In this document: one piece after another, positions 17,321 to 26,383 of the stretch
Numbering within the stretch: the first letter of the stretch is position 1
How the letters are laid out: every line of letters begins with the position of its first letter
DNA from: JAPHTQ01 sp050302275
GTDB taxonomy: Bacteria; Pseudomonadota; Gammaproteobacteria; Thiohalomonadales; Thiohalomonadaceae
Assembly (NCBI GenBank): GCA_050302275.1
Contig: JBNLAT010000015.1
Coordinates: forward strand, 1-60,776
DNA length: 60,776 nt
Reading direction: 5' to 3'
Translations under genes and position numbers: made by a program
Notes under the pieces: generated by a model
The model's database searches: none
Seen by the model: only the letters and a program-made list of their open reading frames with translations
What the model was told of the DNA's origin: nothing

Positions 17321-20300
17321 TTAACGGTTATCGACGCTTAAATGCCGGAAAAGCTGTTCCAGCAGGGCGATACGGCTCTCCAGATCGGGCATGGCCTTGG
17401 TGACCTTGAGCCGCTCCTGGCCGTCGAGACGGAACTCCTGGGGACGAGTCTGCAGCAGCTTGATTAGCTGCATCGGATCGATATCGGGTTCCGGGATGAA
17501 GGTGACACGACCACCCTTGTCTCCGAGCTCGATCTTGACGATGCCGAAGGGGGTAGCGCGCAGTTTGAGGGTGGTAATGGCGAAGAGGTTCTTTGCTGGC
17601 TCGGGCAACAGGCCGAAGCGGTCGATCATCTCTACCTGTAGTTCGTCCAGTTCATCTACCGAGGTAGCGTTGGCGATGCGCTTGTAGATCTGCAGGCGGC
17701 TGTGGACGTCGGGCAGGTAGTCGTCGGGGAGCAGGGCGGGGACGCCGAGATCGACCTCGGTGCCGTGCAGCAGTGGCTTCTCCAGCTCCGGCTCGTGGCC
17801 GTCGCGTAGCGATTTGACCGCCCGCTCTAGCAGTTCGTTATAGAGGCTGAAGCCGATTTCGTGGATCTGGCCGCTCTGCTCGTCACCCAGCAACTCCCCG
17901 GCACCGCGGATCTCCAGGTCGTGACTGGCGAGGGTAAAGCCGGTGCCCAGTTCTTCGATGGATTCAATCGCTTCCAGTCGCTTTACCGCATCCTTGGTCA
18001 TATTGCGCTTCGACGGGATCATCAGGTAGGCGTAGGCGCGATGGTGGGATCGTCCGACCCGGCCGCGCAGTTGGTAGAGCTGGGCCAGACCGAGGCGATC
18101 GGCGCGGTTCATGATAATGGTGTTGGCGCTGGGGACGTCGATGCCGGTTTCGATGATGGTGGTGCAGACCAGAATGTTGAAGCGCTGGTGGTAGAAGTCG
18201 GACATCACCCGCTCCAGATCCCGCTCGCGCATCTGGCCGTGGGCCACCCGCAGGGTCGCCTCGGGTAATAACTCCTCCAGTTGATTGGCGATCTTTTCGA
18301 TGCTCTCGACTTCGTTGTGCAGGAAGTAGACCTGGCCGCCGCGGCGGATCTCACGCAGGCAGGCCTCTTTCACCAGTTCCGGGTTCCACTCATGTACGAA
18401 GGTCTTGATCGCCAGCCGTCGCGCCGGGGGAGAGGCGATGATGGAGAGCTCGCGCAGGCCACCCATGGCCATGTTGAGGGTACGCGGGATCGGTGTGGCG
18501 GTGAGGGTCAGCACGTCGACCTCGGCGCGTAGTGCCTTGAACTGCTCTTTCTGCCGTACACCGAAACGGTGTTCCTCGTCGATGATCACCATCCCCAGTT
18601 GTTTGTACTGGATACCACTTTGCAGCAGTTTGTGGGTGCCGATGACGATATCGACTGAGCCGTCTTCCAGCCCTTTCAGAACGCTGTTCTGTTCCTTGCC
18701 CGAGCGGAAACGGGAGAGGGATTCGACCCGCACTGGCCAGTCGGCGAAGCGGTCGCGGAAGTTCTGTGCGTGCTGCTCGGCAAGCAGGGTGGTGGGGACC
18801 AGTACCGCCACCTGGCGGCCGGCCATCACCGCAACGAAAGCGGCGCGCAGTGCTACTTCGGTCTTGCCGAAGCCGACGTCGCCGCAGATCAGGCGGTCCA
18901 TCGGTTTATCTGAGCGCATGTCGGCCAGTACCGCGTCGATCGCGTCCTGCTGGTCGGGCGTTTCCTCGAAGGGGAAGGCGGCGGCAAAGGTGCCGTATTG
19001 CAGTTCGTCGACCGGGTAGCGGTGGCCACTGCGTGCCTCGCGCTTGGCATAGATCTCCAGCAGTTCCGCGGCGACGTCGCGGATCTTCTCGCTCGCCTTG
19101 CGCCGTGCTTTTTCCCACTGGCCGCTGCCCAGTTTATGCAGCGGGATCTGTTCGCCTCCGCCGCTGTAGCGGCTGATCAGGTGCAGCGAGGCGACCGGGA
19201 CGTAGAGTTTGTCGCCGCCCGAATATTCCAGGGTGAGGAACTCCGCTTCGAAGCCGCCGACGGTGAGCTTTTGCAATCCCAGATAGCGACCGACGCCATG
19301 CTCCTCGTGAACCACCGGCGCACCGGGTTGCAGCTCCACCAGATTGCGTACCACCGCATCCGGGTCGCCCTTGCGTCCCTTGCGGCGACGGCGCTGCATC
19401 ACCTGCTCGCCGTAGAGCTGGGTTTCGGCGATGACCGCTACCGCGGGTTCGCGCAGCAGTAACCCCAGTTCCAGCGGCGCGACAACAATGCCGTGCTGGA
19501 TATTGCCGTCGATGAATTCGCGCCAGCTCTCCACCGATTCAGGCTGAATGCCGCAACCGCGCAGCAGTTGCAGCAGGTTTTCGCGCCGCCCCGGTGATTC
19601 GGCGGCAAACAGGATACGGCCGTCGAACTGGGCCGTGAACTGGCGCAGGCGGGCGCTGGGCTCCTCGGCGCGTGGGTCGAGGGTCAGTAGCGGCGGCTGT
19701 TCACAGGCGAAATTGGCGCCGTGATCGCCTTCGTGCAGTTCGAAGCGCTGTAGCTCGGTGCGTGGGAAGTGCTTCAGGCCAGCGAACAGGGTCGGGATAT
19801 CGAGAAACAGTTGAGTGGGCGGCAGGGGCGGATGTTCCACATGGTATTGGGCCACCTGAAAGCGATCCTGACACTCCTGCCAGAAGCGCTCCGCACCTTC
19901 GTCGACACCCTCGGTAGTAAACAGCAGCGTGCTCTCCGGTAGGTAGTCGAGCAGGGTGGCGGTCTCTTCGAAGAACAGCGGCAGGTAGTATTCGATACCG
20001 GGAGGGGCCAGTCCGTTACTGACATCGCGGTAGACCACGCTCTTTTGTGGGTCGCCCTCGAAGCGGCTGCGGTAGGTTTCGCGGAAGCGACGGATCGCAT
20101 CTTCATGCAGGGGAAACTCCCGGGCTGGCAGTAGTCGGATCTGTTCCACCTTATCTTCGGAACGCTGCGTTTCCGGGTCAAAGGTGCGAATGCTCTCCAC
20201 CTCATCATCGAACAGCTCGATGCGGTAGGGCTGACGGCTGCCCATGGGGAAGAGGTCCAGCAGGCTGCCGCGTACCGCGAATTCGCCGTGTTCCATCACC

Positions 20301-20848
20301 TGCGAGACACAGCGATAACCAGCATTCTCCAGGCGCCGACGCATCTCCTCCAGTTGCAGGGTATCGCCGGTGTCCAGTGCCAGACTGTGACCATCGATAT
20401 AGCCACGCGGCGCAATGCGCTGCATCAGGGTGGAGATAGGCAGGATCAGGATGCCCCGTTCCAGTTGCGGCAGTCGCTGCAGCGTGGAGAGGCGTTCGGA
20501 GATGATGTCCTGGTGCGGCGAGAAGGTATCGTAGGGCAGGGTCTCCCAGTCGGGGAAGCCGAGCAGGGGAAGTGCCTCGTGGCCGCTGTTATAGAAGCGC
20601 AGTTCGTATTCCAGGCGGGTGGCGGAAGAGGTGTCCGGGGTGATGGCCACCACGATGCCGGGCGCGCTACGCGCCGCCTCGACGATACCCAGGCCGAAGG
20701 CACTGCCATAGAGTTGGCCCCAGCGCTGCCGTTCGCCGGATTTGTTGTGGGGCCGCGGTTGCAGCAGGGTACTGGTCTGCGCCATAGCTTGCTGGAGTTG
20801 CTCTTTGCTCAGTGAAGAAAGCGGCGTATTGTAGGCGTCTGACAGCAA
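17321..20848 (-). CDS. mfd: Transcription-repair coupling factor
   Basis: Mfd, 1175 residues, the DNA translocase that displaces RNA polymerase stalled at lesions and recruits UvrA. Domains in order: a UvrB-like damage-recognition module (DWETLPYDTFSPHQDIISER near 100), the RNA polymerase-interacting CarD-like domain (VHEEHGVGRYLGL near 510), the RecG-like helicase with Walker A (GDVGFGKTEVALRA near 655), DEEHRFG, and the C-terminal TRCF domain. Length is normal. The first possible start is TTG at 20848. An ATG at 20785 (MAQTSTL) is the alternative. The gene stands alone, divergent from sqr. Its start region contains one of the CTGACAG sites. Confidence 0.95.
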   Translation of the reverse strand: MLSDAYNTPLSSLSKEQLQQAMAQTSTLLQPRPHNKSGERQRWGQLYGSAFGLGIVEAARSAPGIVVAITPDTSSATRLEYELRFYNSGHEALPLLGFPDWETLPYDTFSPHQDIISERLSTLQRLPQLERGILILPISTLMQRIAPRGYIDGHSLALDTGDTLQLEEMRRRLENAGYRCVSQVMEHGEFAVRGSLLDLFPMGSRQPYRIELFDDEVESIRTFDPETQRSEDKVEQIRLLPAREFPLHEDAIRRFRETYRSRFEGDPQKSVVYRDVSNGLAPPGIEYYLPLFFEETATLLDYLPESTLLFTTEGVDEGAERFWQECQDRFQVAQYHVEHPPLPPTQLFLDIPTLFAGLKHFPRTELQRFELHEGDHGANFACEQPPLLTLDPRAEEPSARLRQFTAQFDGRILFAAESPGRRENLLQLLRGCGIQPESVESWREFIDGNIQHGIVVAPLELGLLLREPAVAVIAETQLYGEQVMQRRRRKGRKGDPDAVVRNLVELQPGAPVVHEEHGVGRYLGLQKLTVGGFEAEFLTLEYSGGDKLYVPVASLHLISRYSGGGEQIPLHKLGSGQWEKARRKASEKIRDVAAELLEIYAKREARSGHRYPVDELQYGTFAAAFPFEETPDQQDAIDAVLADMRSDKPMDRLICGDVGFGKTEVALRAAFVAVMAGRQVAVLVPTTLLAEQHAQNFRDRFADWPVRVESLSRFRSGKEQNSVLKGLEDGSVDIVIGTHKLLQSGIQYKQLGMVIIDEEHRFGVRQKEQFKALRAEVDVLTLTATPIPRTLNMAMGGLRELSIIASPPARRLAIKTFVHEWNPELVKEACLREIRRGGQVYFLHNEVESIEKIANQLEELLPEATLRVAHGQMRERDLERVMSDFYHQRFNILVCTTIIETGIDVPSANTIIMNRADRLGLAQLYQLRGRVGRSHHRAYAYLMIPSKRNMTKDAVKRLEAIESIEELGTGFTLASHDLEIRGAGELLGDEQSGQIHEIGFSLYNELLERAVKSLRDGHEPELEKPLLHGTEVDLGVPALLPDDYLPDVHSRLQIYKRIANATSVDELDELQVEMIDRFGLLPEPAKNLFAITTLKLRATPFGIVKIELGDKGGRVTFIPEPDIDPMQLIKLLQTRPQEFRLDGQERLKVTKAMPDLESRIALLEQLFRHLSVDNR

Positions 20849-20983
20849 CTACGCCAATGTCTCGCCGTGGTGATGGCATTCTTCGCTGTCAGAAGATGGC
20901 AGATTGCGCTATAACTGTCAGGCACTACAAATACAGAAACGTTTTTCAAGCACTCCCGCCTTAATGGCTTGGCACGCCCGTGC
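20839..20983 (+). promoter_or_regulatory. sqr upstream control region
   Basis: Three copies of CTGACAG/CTGTCAG lie at 20839-20845, 20886-20892 and 20915-20921. They are followed by TTGGCACGCCCGTGCT at 20969-20984, a near-match to a sigma-54 promoter whose GG-GC spacing is 9 rather than 10 nt. That stretch is also an inverted repeat (TTGGCACG/CGTGCTAA). A cluster of sites 50-130 bp upstream is the layout of enhancer-binding regulators. The promoter call is tentative because of the spacing. Confidence 0.4.
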
Positions 20984-21111
20984 TAACCAAGAAGAGTGTG
21001 AATGGTTTTTATCCTGAAAGATGATGACCATTAAAATGGCAAGGAAATTGCATTACAAAGGCCAGCCGAAGGCTGTTTAATAAACCGCAAACATTTGAGG
21101 AGTCATCCAAT

Positions 21112-22386
21112 ATGGCACACGTCGTCATTATCGGGGCCAGCACCGGTGGTCTGCCCGCCGCGTACGATATCCGCGAAGTTCTGGGCAAAGAGCACGAAAT
21201 CACCGTTGTCAGCGACAAGGAAAACTTCAGCTTCGTTCCCTCCAACCCCTGGGTTGCAGTGGGCTGGCGTACCCGCAAAGACATCTCCTTCCCCCTTGAG
21301 CCGTATCTGAAGCGTAAGGGCATCAATTTCATCGCCAAGGCGTGTACTGAAATCAAGCCGGACGATAACAGCATCGTTCTGGCCGATGGCAGTTCCATCA
21401 AGTATGACTACCTGGTACTGGCCACCGGCCCGAAACTGGCCTTCGAAGAAGTCGAGGGTATGGGGCCGATTACCGGTAACACCGTTTCTGTCTGCACCAC
21501 CGACCACGCTGAAGAAGCCTACGAAAAATGGCAGGCCTTTGTTGAGAACCCCGGCCACATCGTTGTCGGCGCGGTTCAGATGGCCTCCTGCTTCGGTCCG
21601 GCCTACGAGTTTGCCTTCATCATGGATACCGACCTGCGTAAGCGTAAGCTGCGTGACAAGGTGCCGATGACCTTCGTAACCTCCGAGCCCTATATCGGCC
21701 ACCTGGGTCTGGGTGGCGTAGGCGACTCCAAGGGTATGCTCGAGTCTGAGATGCGTGACCGTCACATCAAGTGGATCACCAACGCTCGCGTCACCAAGGT
21801 TGAGCCGGGCAAGATGCACGTGGAAGAGCTGGACGACAAAGGCGAAGTCCACAAGAGCCACGAGCTGGACTTCAAATACTCCATGATGCTGCCGGCCTTC
21901 AAAGGTGTCGACGCGGTTAACGCGGTAGGCGACGATCTGGTTAACCCGCGCGGTTTCGTAAAGGTTAACGACTTCCAGCAGAACCCGAAGTGGAACAACA
22001 TCTACGGTATCGGTGTTGGTATCGCTATCCCGCCGGTAGAGGCGACCCCGGTTCCGACCGGTACCCCGAAGACCGGTTACATGATCGAATCCATGGTTCT
22101 GGCAACCGCGCATAACATTGCCAACGACATCGACGGCAAGCCTGCGGACCAGAAAGCGACCTGGAACGCCATCTGTCTGGCTGACATGGGTGACACCGGC
22201 GCTGCCTTCGTTGCGATGCCGCAGATCCCGCCGCGTAACGTCTCCTGGATGAAGAAGGGCAAGTGGGTTCACATGGCCAAGGTGGCCTTCGAGAAGTACT
22301 TCATCAGCAAGATGAAGAAGGGTTCCAACGAGCCGATCTTCGAGAAGTACATCCTTAAGGCGCTGGGCATCCTCAAGCTCAAGTAA
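21112..22386 (+). CDS. sqr: Sulfide:quinone oxidoreductase
   Basis: A 424-residue membrane-associated flavoprotein that oxidises sulfide to polysulfide or sulfane sulfur and reduces quinone. It strongly resembles the A. ferrooxidans enzyme. The N-terminal FAD motif is VVIIGASTGGLPAAY (4-18), FVPSNPWVAVGW follows at 41-52, and the three redox cysteines are all present: C128 (SVCTTDH), C160 (ASCFGPAYEF) and C355 (AICLADMGD). PVPTGTPKTGYMIES forms the quinone/FAD-side segment. GAGGAG precedes the ATG. A strong terminator follows. It lies between mfd and a sigma-54 regulator, with regulator-like half-sites upstream. Confidence 0.93.
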   Translation: MAHVVIIGASTGGLPAAYDIREVLGKEHEITVVSDKENFSFVPSNPWVAVGWRTRKDISFPLEPYLKRKGINFIAKACTEIKPDDNSIVLADGSSIKYDYLVLATGPKLAFEEVEGMGPITGNTVSVCTTDHAEEAYEKWQAFVENPGHIVVGAVQMASCFGPAYEFAFIMDTDLRKRKLRDKVPMTFVTSEPYIGHLGLGGVGDSKGMLESEMRDRHIKWITNARVTKVEPGKMHVEELDDKGEVHKSHELDFKYSMMLPAFKGVDAVNAVGDDLVNPRGFVKVNDFQQNPKWNNIYGIGVGIAIPPVEATPVPTGTPKTGYMIESMVLATAHNIANDIDGKPADQKATWNAICLADMGDTGAAFVAMPQIPPRNVSWMKKGKWVHMAKVAFEKYFISKMKKGSNEPIFEKYILKALGILKLK

Positions 22387-22399
22387 GCCGTTTGAAAAG

Positions 22400-22434
22400 A
22401 ACCGGCGGGACCGAAAGGCCCGCCGGTTTTTTTT
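22400..22434 (+). terminator. Rho-independent terminator of sqr
   Basis: AACCGGCGGG and CCCGCCGGTT form a 10-bp stem with loop ACCGAAAGG, followed by eight Ts. Confidence 0.9.
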
Positions 22435-22454
22435 CGTCTGCAGAAATCCCCGAA

Positions 22455-22516
22455 CCTGACAAAATCTTTGACAGGCCATGACGTGCATGACATATTGTCA
22501 GGACTCGACATGTCAG
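22455..22516. promoter_or_regulatory. Cluster of CTGACA/TGTCAG half-sites upstream of the sigma-54 regulator
   Basis: Half-sites lie at 22456-22461 (CTGACA), 22469-22474 (TGACAG), 22488-22501 (TGACATATTGTCAG, a palindrome with a 3-nt spacer) and 22511-22516 (TGTCAG). They share the core found upstream of sqr and the rhodanese pair, so the regulator may bind its own upstream region. Confidence 0.45.
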
Positions 22517-22576
22517 AACGACTTGATCGTTCCCATAAAAATACACACCACACACAGCAAAATCGGGGGCATAGAC

Positions 22577-23932
22577 ATGGCAGAGAAGTTCGAGGAAGCT
22601 AAGCCGTCCTGCGAGCAGATTATCGATATCTTTCCCGACCCGTTCGTGGTCATCGACCGCGACTACAAGATCATCGCCGCCAACCGTAACTACCTGCAGC
22701 ACTATGGCTACAGCCACGCAGAGGATGTGGTCGGGCGCTACTGTTACGAAGTTTCCCACCACTCCGATGCGCCCTGCAGCCAGCATGGTGAACACTGCCC
22801 GCTTGAGAGCGTGTTCGAGACCGGGCAGGCTACCCAGGTGATGCATATCCACTATGACCGTAACGGTGGTGAAGAGCATGTGCAGCTCCATTCCAACCCG
22901 CTGTTCGACCACACCGGCAAGGTGATCTACGTCGGCGAGTACATCTACCCCATCTTCAAGCCCAGCGACGACCCCATTCTCATTGGTCGCTCCCGTCCCA
23001 TGGTGCGCCTGACCAGCCTGTTGCAGCGGGTCGCGCCGACCCAGACCAGTGTCCTGCTTCAGGGCGAGAGCGGCGTCGGCAAGGAGTGTGTGGCCCAGTA
23101 CCTTCACCAGTACTCCAATCGTTCCAGCATGCCATTTGTGATTGTCGATTGCGCCACCCTGGGGGAGAACCTGATCGAGAGCGAACTCTTCGGTCACGAA
23201 AAGGGGGCCTTCACCGGCGCCAACAATCGCAAGAAAGGTCTGTTCGAGGTAGCCGACGGCGGTACCCTGTTTATCGACGAGATCGGTGAACTGCCGCTGT
23301 CACTGCAGACCAAGCTGCTGCGGGTGCTGGAGACGGGTACTTTCCGCCGTCTGGGTGGTACTGACTATATCCAGGTGAATGTGCGGGTGCTGGCAGCGAC
23401 CAACAAGGACCTCAAGGCGATGTCGGAGAGTGGTGATTTTCGCCGCGATCTCTATTACCGACTCTCTGCCTTCCCGGTCACCATTCCACCGCTACGGGAT
23501 CGCCCCGATGACATCCCGTCACTGGCGGAACACTTTCTCAACAAAATCGAAGAGGGTGACCGTTATGTGCCGCTCTCACCCGATGTCATCGAAACGCTGA
23601 TGACCTATCACTATCCCGGCAATGTGCGCGAGTTGCGCAACATTATGGAGCGGGCGGCGATTCTTGCCTATGGCGAGGAGATCATGCGTCCCGAACATAT
23701 TGTCTGGGATGGCGGTGGCAATGAAGGATTTTCCAGTTCCAATTCGGGCAACTGGCCGCTCTCGCAGAACGGTAATCTGTTGCAACGGCGTCACGGCCGT
23801 CTGAACCAGGATGCGGTGATGCATGCCCTGGAGCAGTGCGATGGACACCGTGCCAAGGCAGCACAGATGCTGGGAGTCAGCGAACGTACCCTGTATCGCT
23901 ATGTGCAGCGTTTGCGGGAAGGGGCATCCTGA
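22577..23932 (+). CDS. PAS-domain sigma-54-dependent transcriptional activator
   Basis: A 451-residue enhancer-binding protein. Residues 10-125 form a PAS domain with an unusual cysteine/histidine motif (C56, H60-H61, C67, H70, C74). The AAA+ domain has Walker A GESGVGKE (163-170), the sigma-54 contact loop GAFTGA (210-215) and Walker B LFIDEIGE. The C-terminus is a Fis-type helix-turn-helix (AAQMLGVSERTLYRYVQRL). ATG at 22577 is preferred over the 33-residue longer reading at 22478, which would run through the half-site cluster. The cysteines could sense sulfide, polysulfide or redox state. FisR-type sigma-54 activators of sqr genes are a known precedent, though with a different sensor domain. 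Confidence 0.88.
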   Translation: MAEKFEEAKPSCEQIIDIFPDPFVVIDRDYKIIAANRNYLQHYGYSHAEDVVGRYCYEVSHHSDAPCSQHGEHCPLESVFETGQATQVMHIHYDRNGGEEHVQLHSNPLFDHTGKVIYVGEYIYPIFKPSDDPILIGRSRPMVRLTSLLQRVAPTQTSVLLQGESGVGKECVAQYLHQYSNRSSMPFVIVDCATLGENLIESELFGHEKGAFTGANNRKKGLFEVADGGTLFIDEIGELPLSLQTKLLRVLETGTFRRLGGTDYIQVNVRVLAATNKDLKAMSESGDFRRDLYYRLSAFPVTIPPLRDRPDDIPSLAEHFLNKIEEGDRYVPLSPDVIETLMTYHYPGNVRELRNIMERAAILAYGEEIMRPEHIVWDGGGNEGFSSSNSGNWPLSQNGNLLQRRHGRLNQDAVMHALEQCDGHRAKAAQMLGVSERTLYRYVQRLREGAS

Positions 23933-23944
23933 GGTTGAGAAGAT

Positions 23945-23973
23945 AAAAAAAAGCGGCCACTGGCCGCTTTTTT
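23945..23973. terminator. Bidirectional Rho-independent terminator
   Basis: AAAGCGGCCA and TGGCCGCTTT pair with a one-base loop and A- and T-runs on both sides. It serves the regulator gene on the plus strand and the 23978 gene on the minus strand. Confidence 0.9.
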
Positions 23974-23977
23974 ATTA

Positions 23978-24721
23978 TCAGAACTCCCCCTCTTTGGGTT
24001 CTGGCATTATCACGGTCAGCCCGAGTCCCTCCCAGCTTTGCAGGCCGCCACGGTACCATTTGAGTTTCCTGCCGGGATATCCCTCTTTCAGCAGTCCCTC
24101 AACCGCATCGGACGATTGATCGCTCCAGATTCCGTTGGAGAATAACACCACTGTCTTGGCCTTACTGAAATCCCAGCCTTTCAGGGTTTTCTTTACGCCC
24201 AATTGGCTCATCGCCTTGATAATAGCGATCTCGATAGCACCTTTTGAGCGATTCAGGCGGCTGTAGGGAATATTCACCGAGCCGGGAATGGTGCCCAGTT
24301 TCAGCCACTCAGGACTGCGTGCGTCGACGATGATGATGGAGTTGTCACCCTTACGCATCTTAACGGCGTAGTCGATGAGTTCCAGCTCGCCGATGGTTTC
24401 GACACCGTGTCCCAGGCTGAATGGTTTAACACAGAATGGTGGACACCTGCGCGAGGTCTTGGCGAAGTCCTCGTTGATTCGGTTCTCCTGGTCCTGAATG
24501 CGTTCAATGACAATGGTCTCGCCTTTATGTTTCACTTCGGTCTTGGCCATGTCAGGGGTGATCATCACCTCGACCTTAGGTGGTGGTGGTGGCGTCGGTT
24601 TGACTGGTTTGGCTGGTTTTTTAACAGGTTCCGGTGCAGGGCTTAACAGGCTGCAGCCGCCGAGCAGTGTGACTCCGCAGAGTACAGTGAACAGGGCGAA
24701 CGGCGGGATTCTATACTTCAT
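23978..24721 (-). CDS. Rhodanese-family lipoprotein with serine in place of active-site cysteine (paralogue 4)
   Basis: A 247-residue lipoprotein with lipobox LLGGC (Cys23, then Ser, so probably sorted to the outer membrane) and a proline/lysine-rich linker. The shared N-terminal domain has RRCPPFCVKP. In the rhodanese domain the catalytic loop reads LFSNGIWSDQSS where its paralogues have CNGMWCGQSP, so both cysteines are serine. It should not form persulfide at that site and is likely a binding or scaffold member. The CPPFC pair is retained. It is separated from the upstream 24943 gene by a terminator and 221 bp, so it probably has its own promoter. Confidence 0.8.
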   Translation of the reverse strand: MKYRIPPFALFTVLCGVTLLGGCSLLSPAPEPVKKPAKPVKPTPPPPPKVEVMITPDMAKTEVKHKGETIVIERIQDQENRINEDFAKTSRRCPPFCVKPFSLGHGVETIGELELIDYAVKMRKGDNSIIIVDARSPEWLKLGTIPGSVNIPYSRLNRSKGAIEIAIIKAMSQLGVKKTLKGWDFSKAKTVVLFSNGIWSDQSSDAVEGLLKEGYPGRKLKWYRGGLQSWEGLGLTVIMPEPKEGEF

Positions 24722-24897
24722 AACTCCTCCATAATTCCCGTTTATTTCTTGTGGTGCTGAAACGTCGCCGCATCAGTAGTTTTTATAATGCCAGATACAC
24801 AGCGCAGGACAACCGTGCGCTGTCACATCTTTTACCAGGGTAGGCCAACTGTTTTACTGATTTGTGAACGTGTACGGCTTTCCCTGCGTACATTTGG

Positions 24898-24928
24898 CAA
24901 AAAGGCGGCCTCATGGAGGCCGCCTTTC
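24898..24928 (-). terminator. Terminator of the rhodanese operon
   Basis: On the minus strand AAAGGCGGCCT and AGGCCGCCTTT form a stem with loop CCATG, followed by a short T-run, 15 bp beyond the stop of the 24943 gene. Confidence 0.85.
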
Positions 24929-24942
24929 CGAAGCGGAGAGGG

Positions 24943-25608
24943 TTACGGCTTGACGGTGGTCAGTCCGAGGACTTCCCAGTCCTGCATACCGCCGCGATAC
25001 CACTTAATCTTCTTGGCAGGGAAACCTTCACCGATCAGGCCTTCGATGCCCAGCGGTGACTGGCCGCACCACATACCGTTACAGAACAGGTAAATGGTTT
25101 TTGCCTTGCTGAAATCCCAGCCTTTGGCGGTCTCTTTCGCGCCGAATTTTTCCAGTGACTCGGCGATGGAGAGATCATCCGCACCTTTCTTACGGTTAAT
25201 CTTGGTAAACGGAACGTTGATCGCGCCGGGAATCGTGCCACGTTCGTGCCAGTCCGGGGTGCGGTTATCGACCACCAGAATGTTCTTGTTACCCGCCGCC
25301 ATTTTTTCCAGGGCGTCGATGATTTCCAGTTCTGCCACGGTCTCTACATCCTTATGCAGTTTGATCGGCTTGATGCAGAAAGGCGGGCACTTACGTGAGG
25401 TCACCTGAAACGCCGGATTGATTTCGTTCTTTTCGTTCTGGTTGCGCATCAAGGTCATTTTTTTGCCATTGTGCATGACCGTGGCGCTTCCCTTCTCCGG
25501 GGTAATTTTAACCGCCAGTTCGGCAGCAGAAACCTGGCCGGGCAGGGTGAACAGTGCCGCTGCACCCAGCATAACGCCTGTGAGATAAGCGATTTTATTT
25601 TTCATCAT
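24943..25608 (-). CDS. Exported rhodanese with CPPFC domain (paralogue 3)
   Basis: A 221-residue periplasmic protein with signal peptide 1-28 (VSA-AE). The N-terminal domain carries RKCPPFCIKP and the rhodanese domain ends with the active loop LFCNGMWCGQSP and KWYRGGMQDWEVLGL. Very close to the 25643 product, so probably a recent tandem duplication: the spacing between them is 34 bp and a shared promoter is likely. Role as for the other exported paralogues: carrying or transferring sulfane sulfur in the periplasm (inferred). Confidence 0.85.
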   Translation of the reverse strand: MMKNKIAYLTGVMLGAAALFTLPGQVSAAELAVKITPEKGSATVMHNGKKMTLMRNQNEKNEINPAFQVTSRKCPPFCIKPIKLHKDVETVAELEIIDALEKMAAGNKNILVVDNRTPDWHERGTIPGAINVPFTKINRKKGADDLSIAESLEKFGAKETAKGWDFSKAKTIYLFCNGMWCGQSPLGIEGLIGEGFPAKKIKWYRGGMQDWEVLGLTTVKP

Positions 25609-25642
25609 TGCTGTGTCCTCATCATTCTTGTTTTCGGGCGTT

Positions 25643-26296
25643 TTACTTCACAGTGGAGAGACCGAGAATTTCCCAGGTCTGCATGCCGCCGCGATACCAT
25701 TTGATTTTGTTGCCCGGATAACCTTCCTTGAGCAGTCCTGCGATACCCGCCGGGGACTGACCACACCACATGCCGTTACAGAAGAAGACAGCCGTCTTGG
25801 CATTGCTGAAATCCCAACCTTTGCTGGTTTCTTTCGCGCCCAGTTTTTCCAGGGTTTCGGCGATAGTGACATCGTCAGCACCCTTGGCACGACTCATCCT
25901 GGTGTAGGGGATATTCACCGCGCCCGGAATGGTGCCGCGCTCAACCCAGTCAGGGGTACGGTTATCCACCAGAATCACAGACTTGTCTCCGTTCGCCATC
26001 TTCTTGATGTAGTCGATGACTTCAAGCTCACCGACGGTCTCGACGCCGTGGCCGAGGCTAATAGGTTTGATACAGAAGGGGGGGCATTTACGGGAAGTTT
26101 TGGCGAAGGCGGGATTGACGGTGTTCTTTTGGTCCTGATTACGCATGATGGTGACTTTCTTACCATTTAGCGTGACGTCGACCTTGGGGGTGTCAGGGGT
26201 GATTTTCACCGCCAGGTCTTCCGCCTGGGCAGTCATGGCAGTGAGCGAGAGCATTGCCATGAGCGCCGTGGATGTAATGATGCTTTTTATTTTCAT
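25643..26296 (-). CDS. Exported rhodanese with CPPFC domain (paralogue 2)
   Basis: A 217-residue periplasmic protein: signal peptide 1-25 (AQA-ED), N-terminal domain with KVTIMRNQDQ and RKCPPFCIKP, rhodanese domain with ILVDNRTPDWVERGTIP and active loop FFCNGMWCGQSP. AAAGGAG lies 10 nt upstream of the ATG. It is the second gene of an apparent operon starting with the 26384 lipoprotein gene, 87 bp upstream. The N-terminal domain is not part of the standard rhodanese fold and is conserved in all four paralogues. Confidence 0.85.
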   Translation of the reverse strand: MKIKSIITSTALMAMLSLTAMTAQAEDLAVKITPDTPKVDVTLNGKKVTIMRNQDQKNTVNPAFAKTSRKCPPFCIKPISLGHGVETVGELEVIDYIKKMANGDKSVILVDNRTPDWVERGTIPGAVNIPYTRMSRAKGADDVTIAETLEKLGAKETSKGWDFSNAKTAVFFCNGMWCGQSPAGIAGLLKEGYPGNKIKWYRGGMQTWEILGLSTVK

Positions 26297-26383
26297 TACG
26301 ACTTCTCCTTTGGTTGGAATAAGTGTGTGTTGTTATACAGGCCTGGGGCCTTTTTTTGTATTTTCTCCGGGGAGACAGGGGGA

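Noticed and set aside
21103..22488. Long antisense reading frame over sqr (461 codons)
   Set aside because: It mirrors the codon usage of sqr and has no recognisable protein features or ribosome site. It is a shadow of a real gene.
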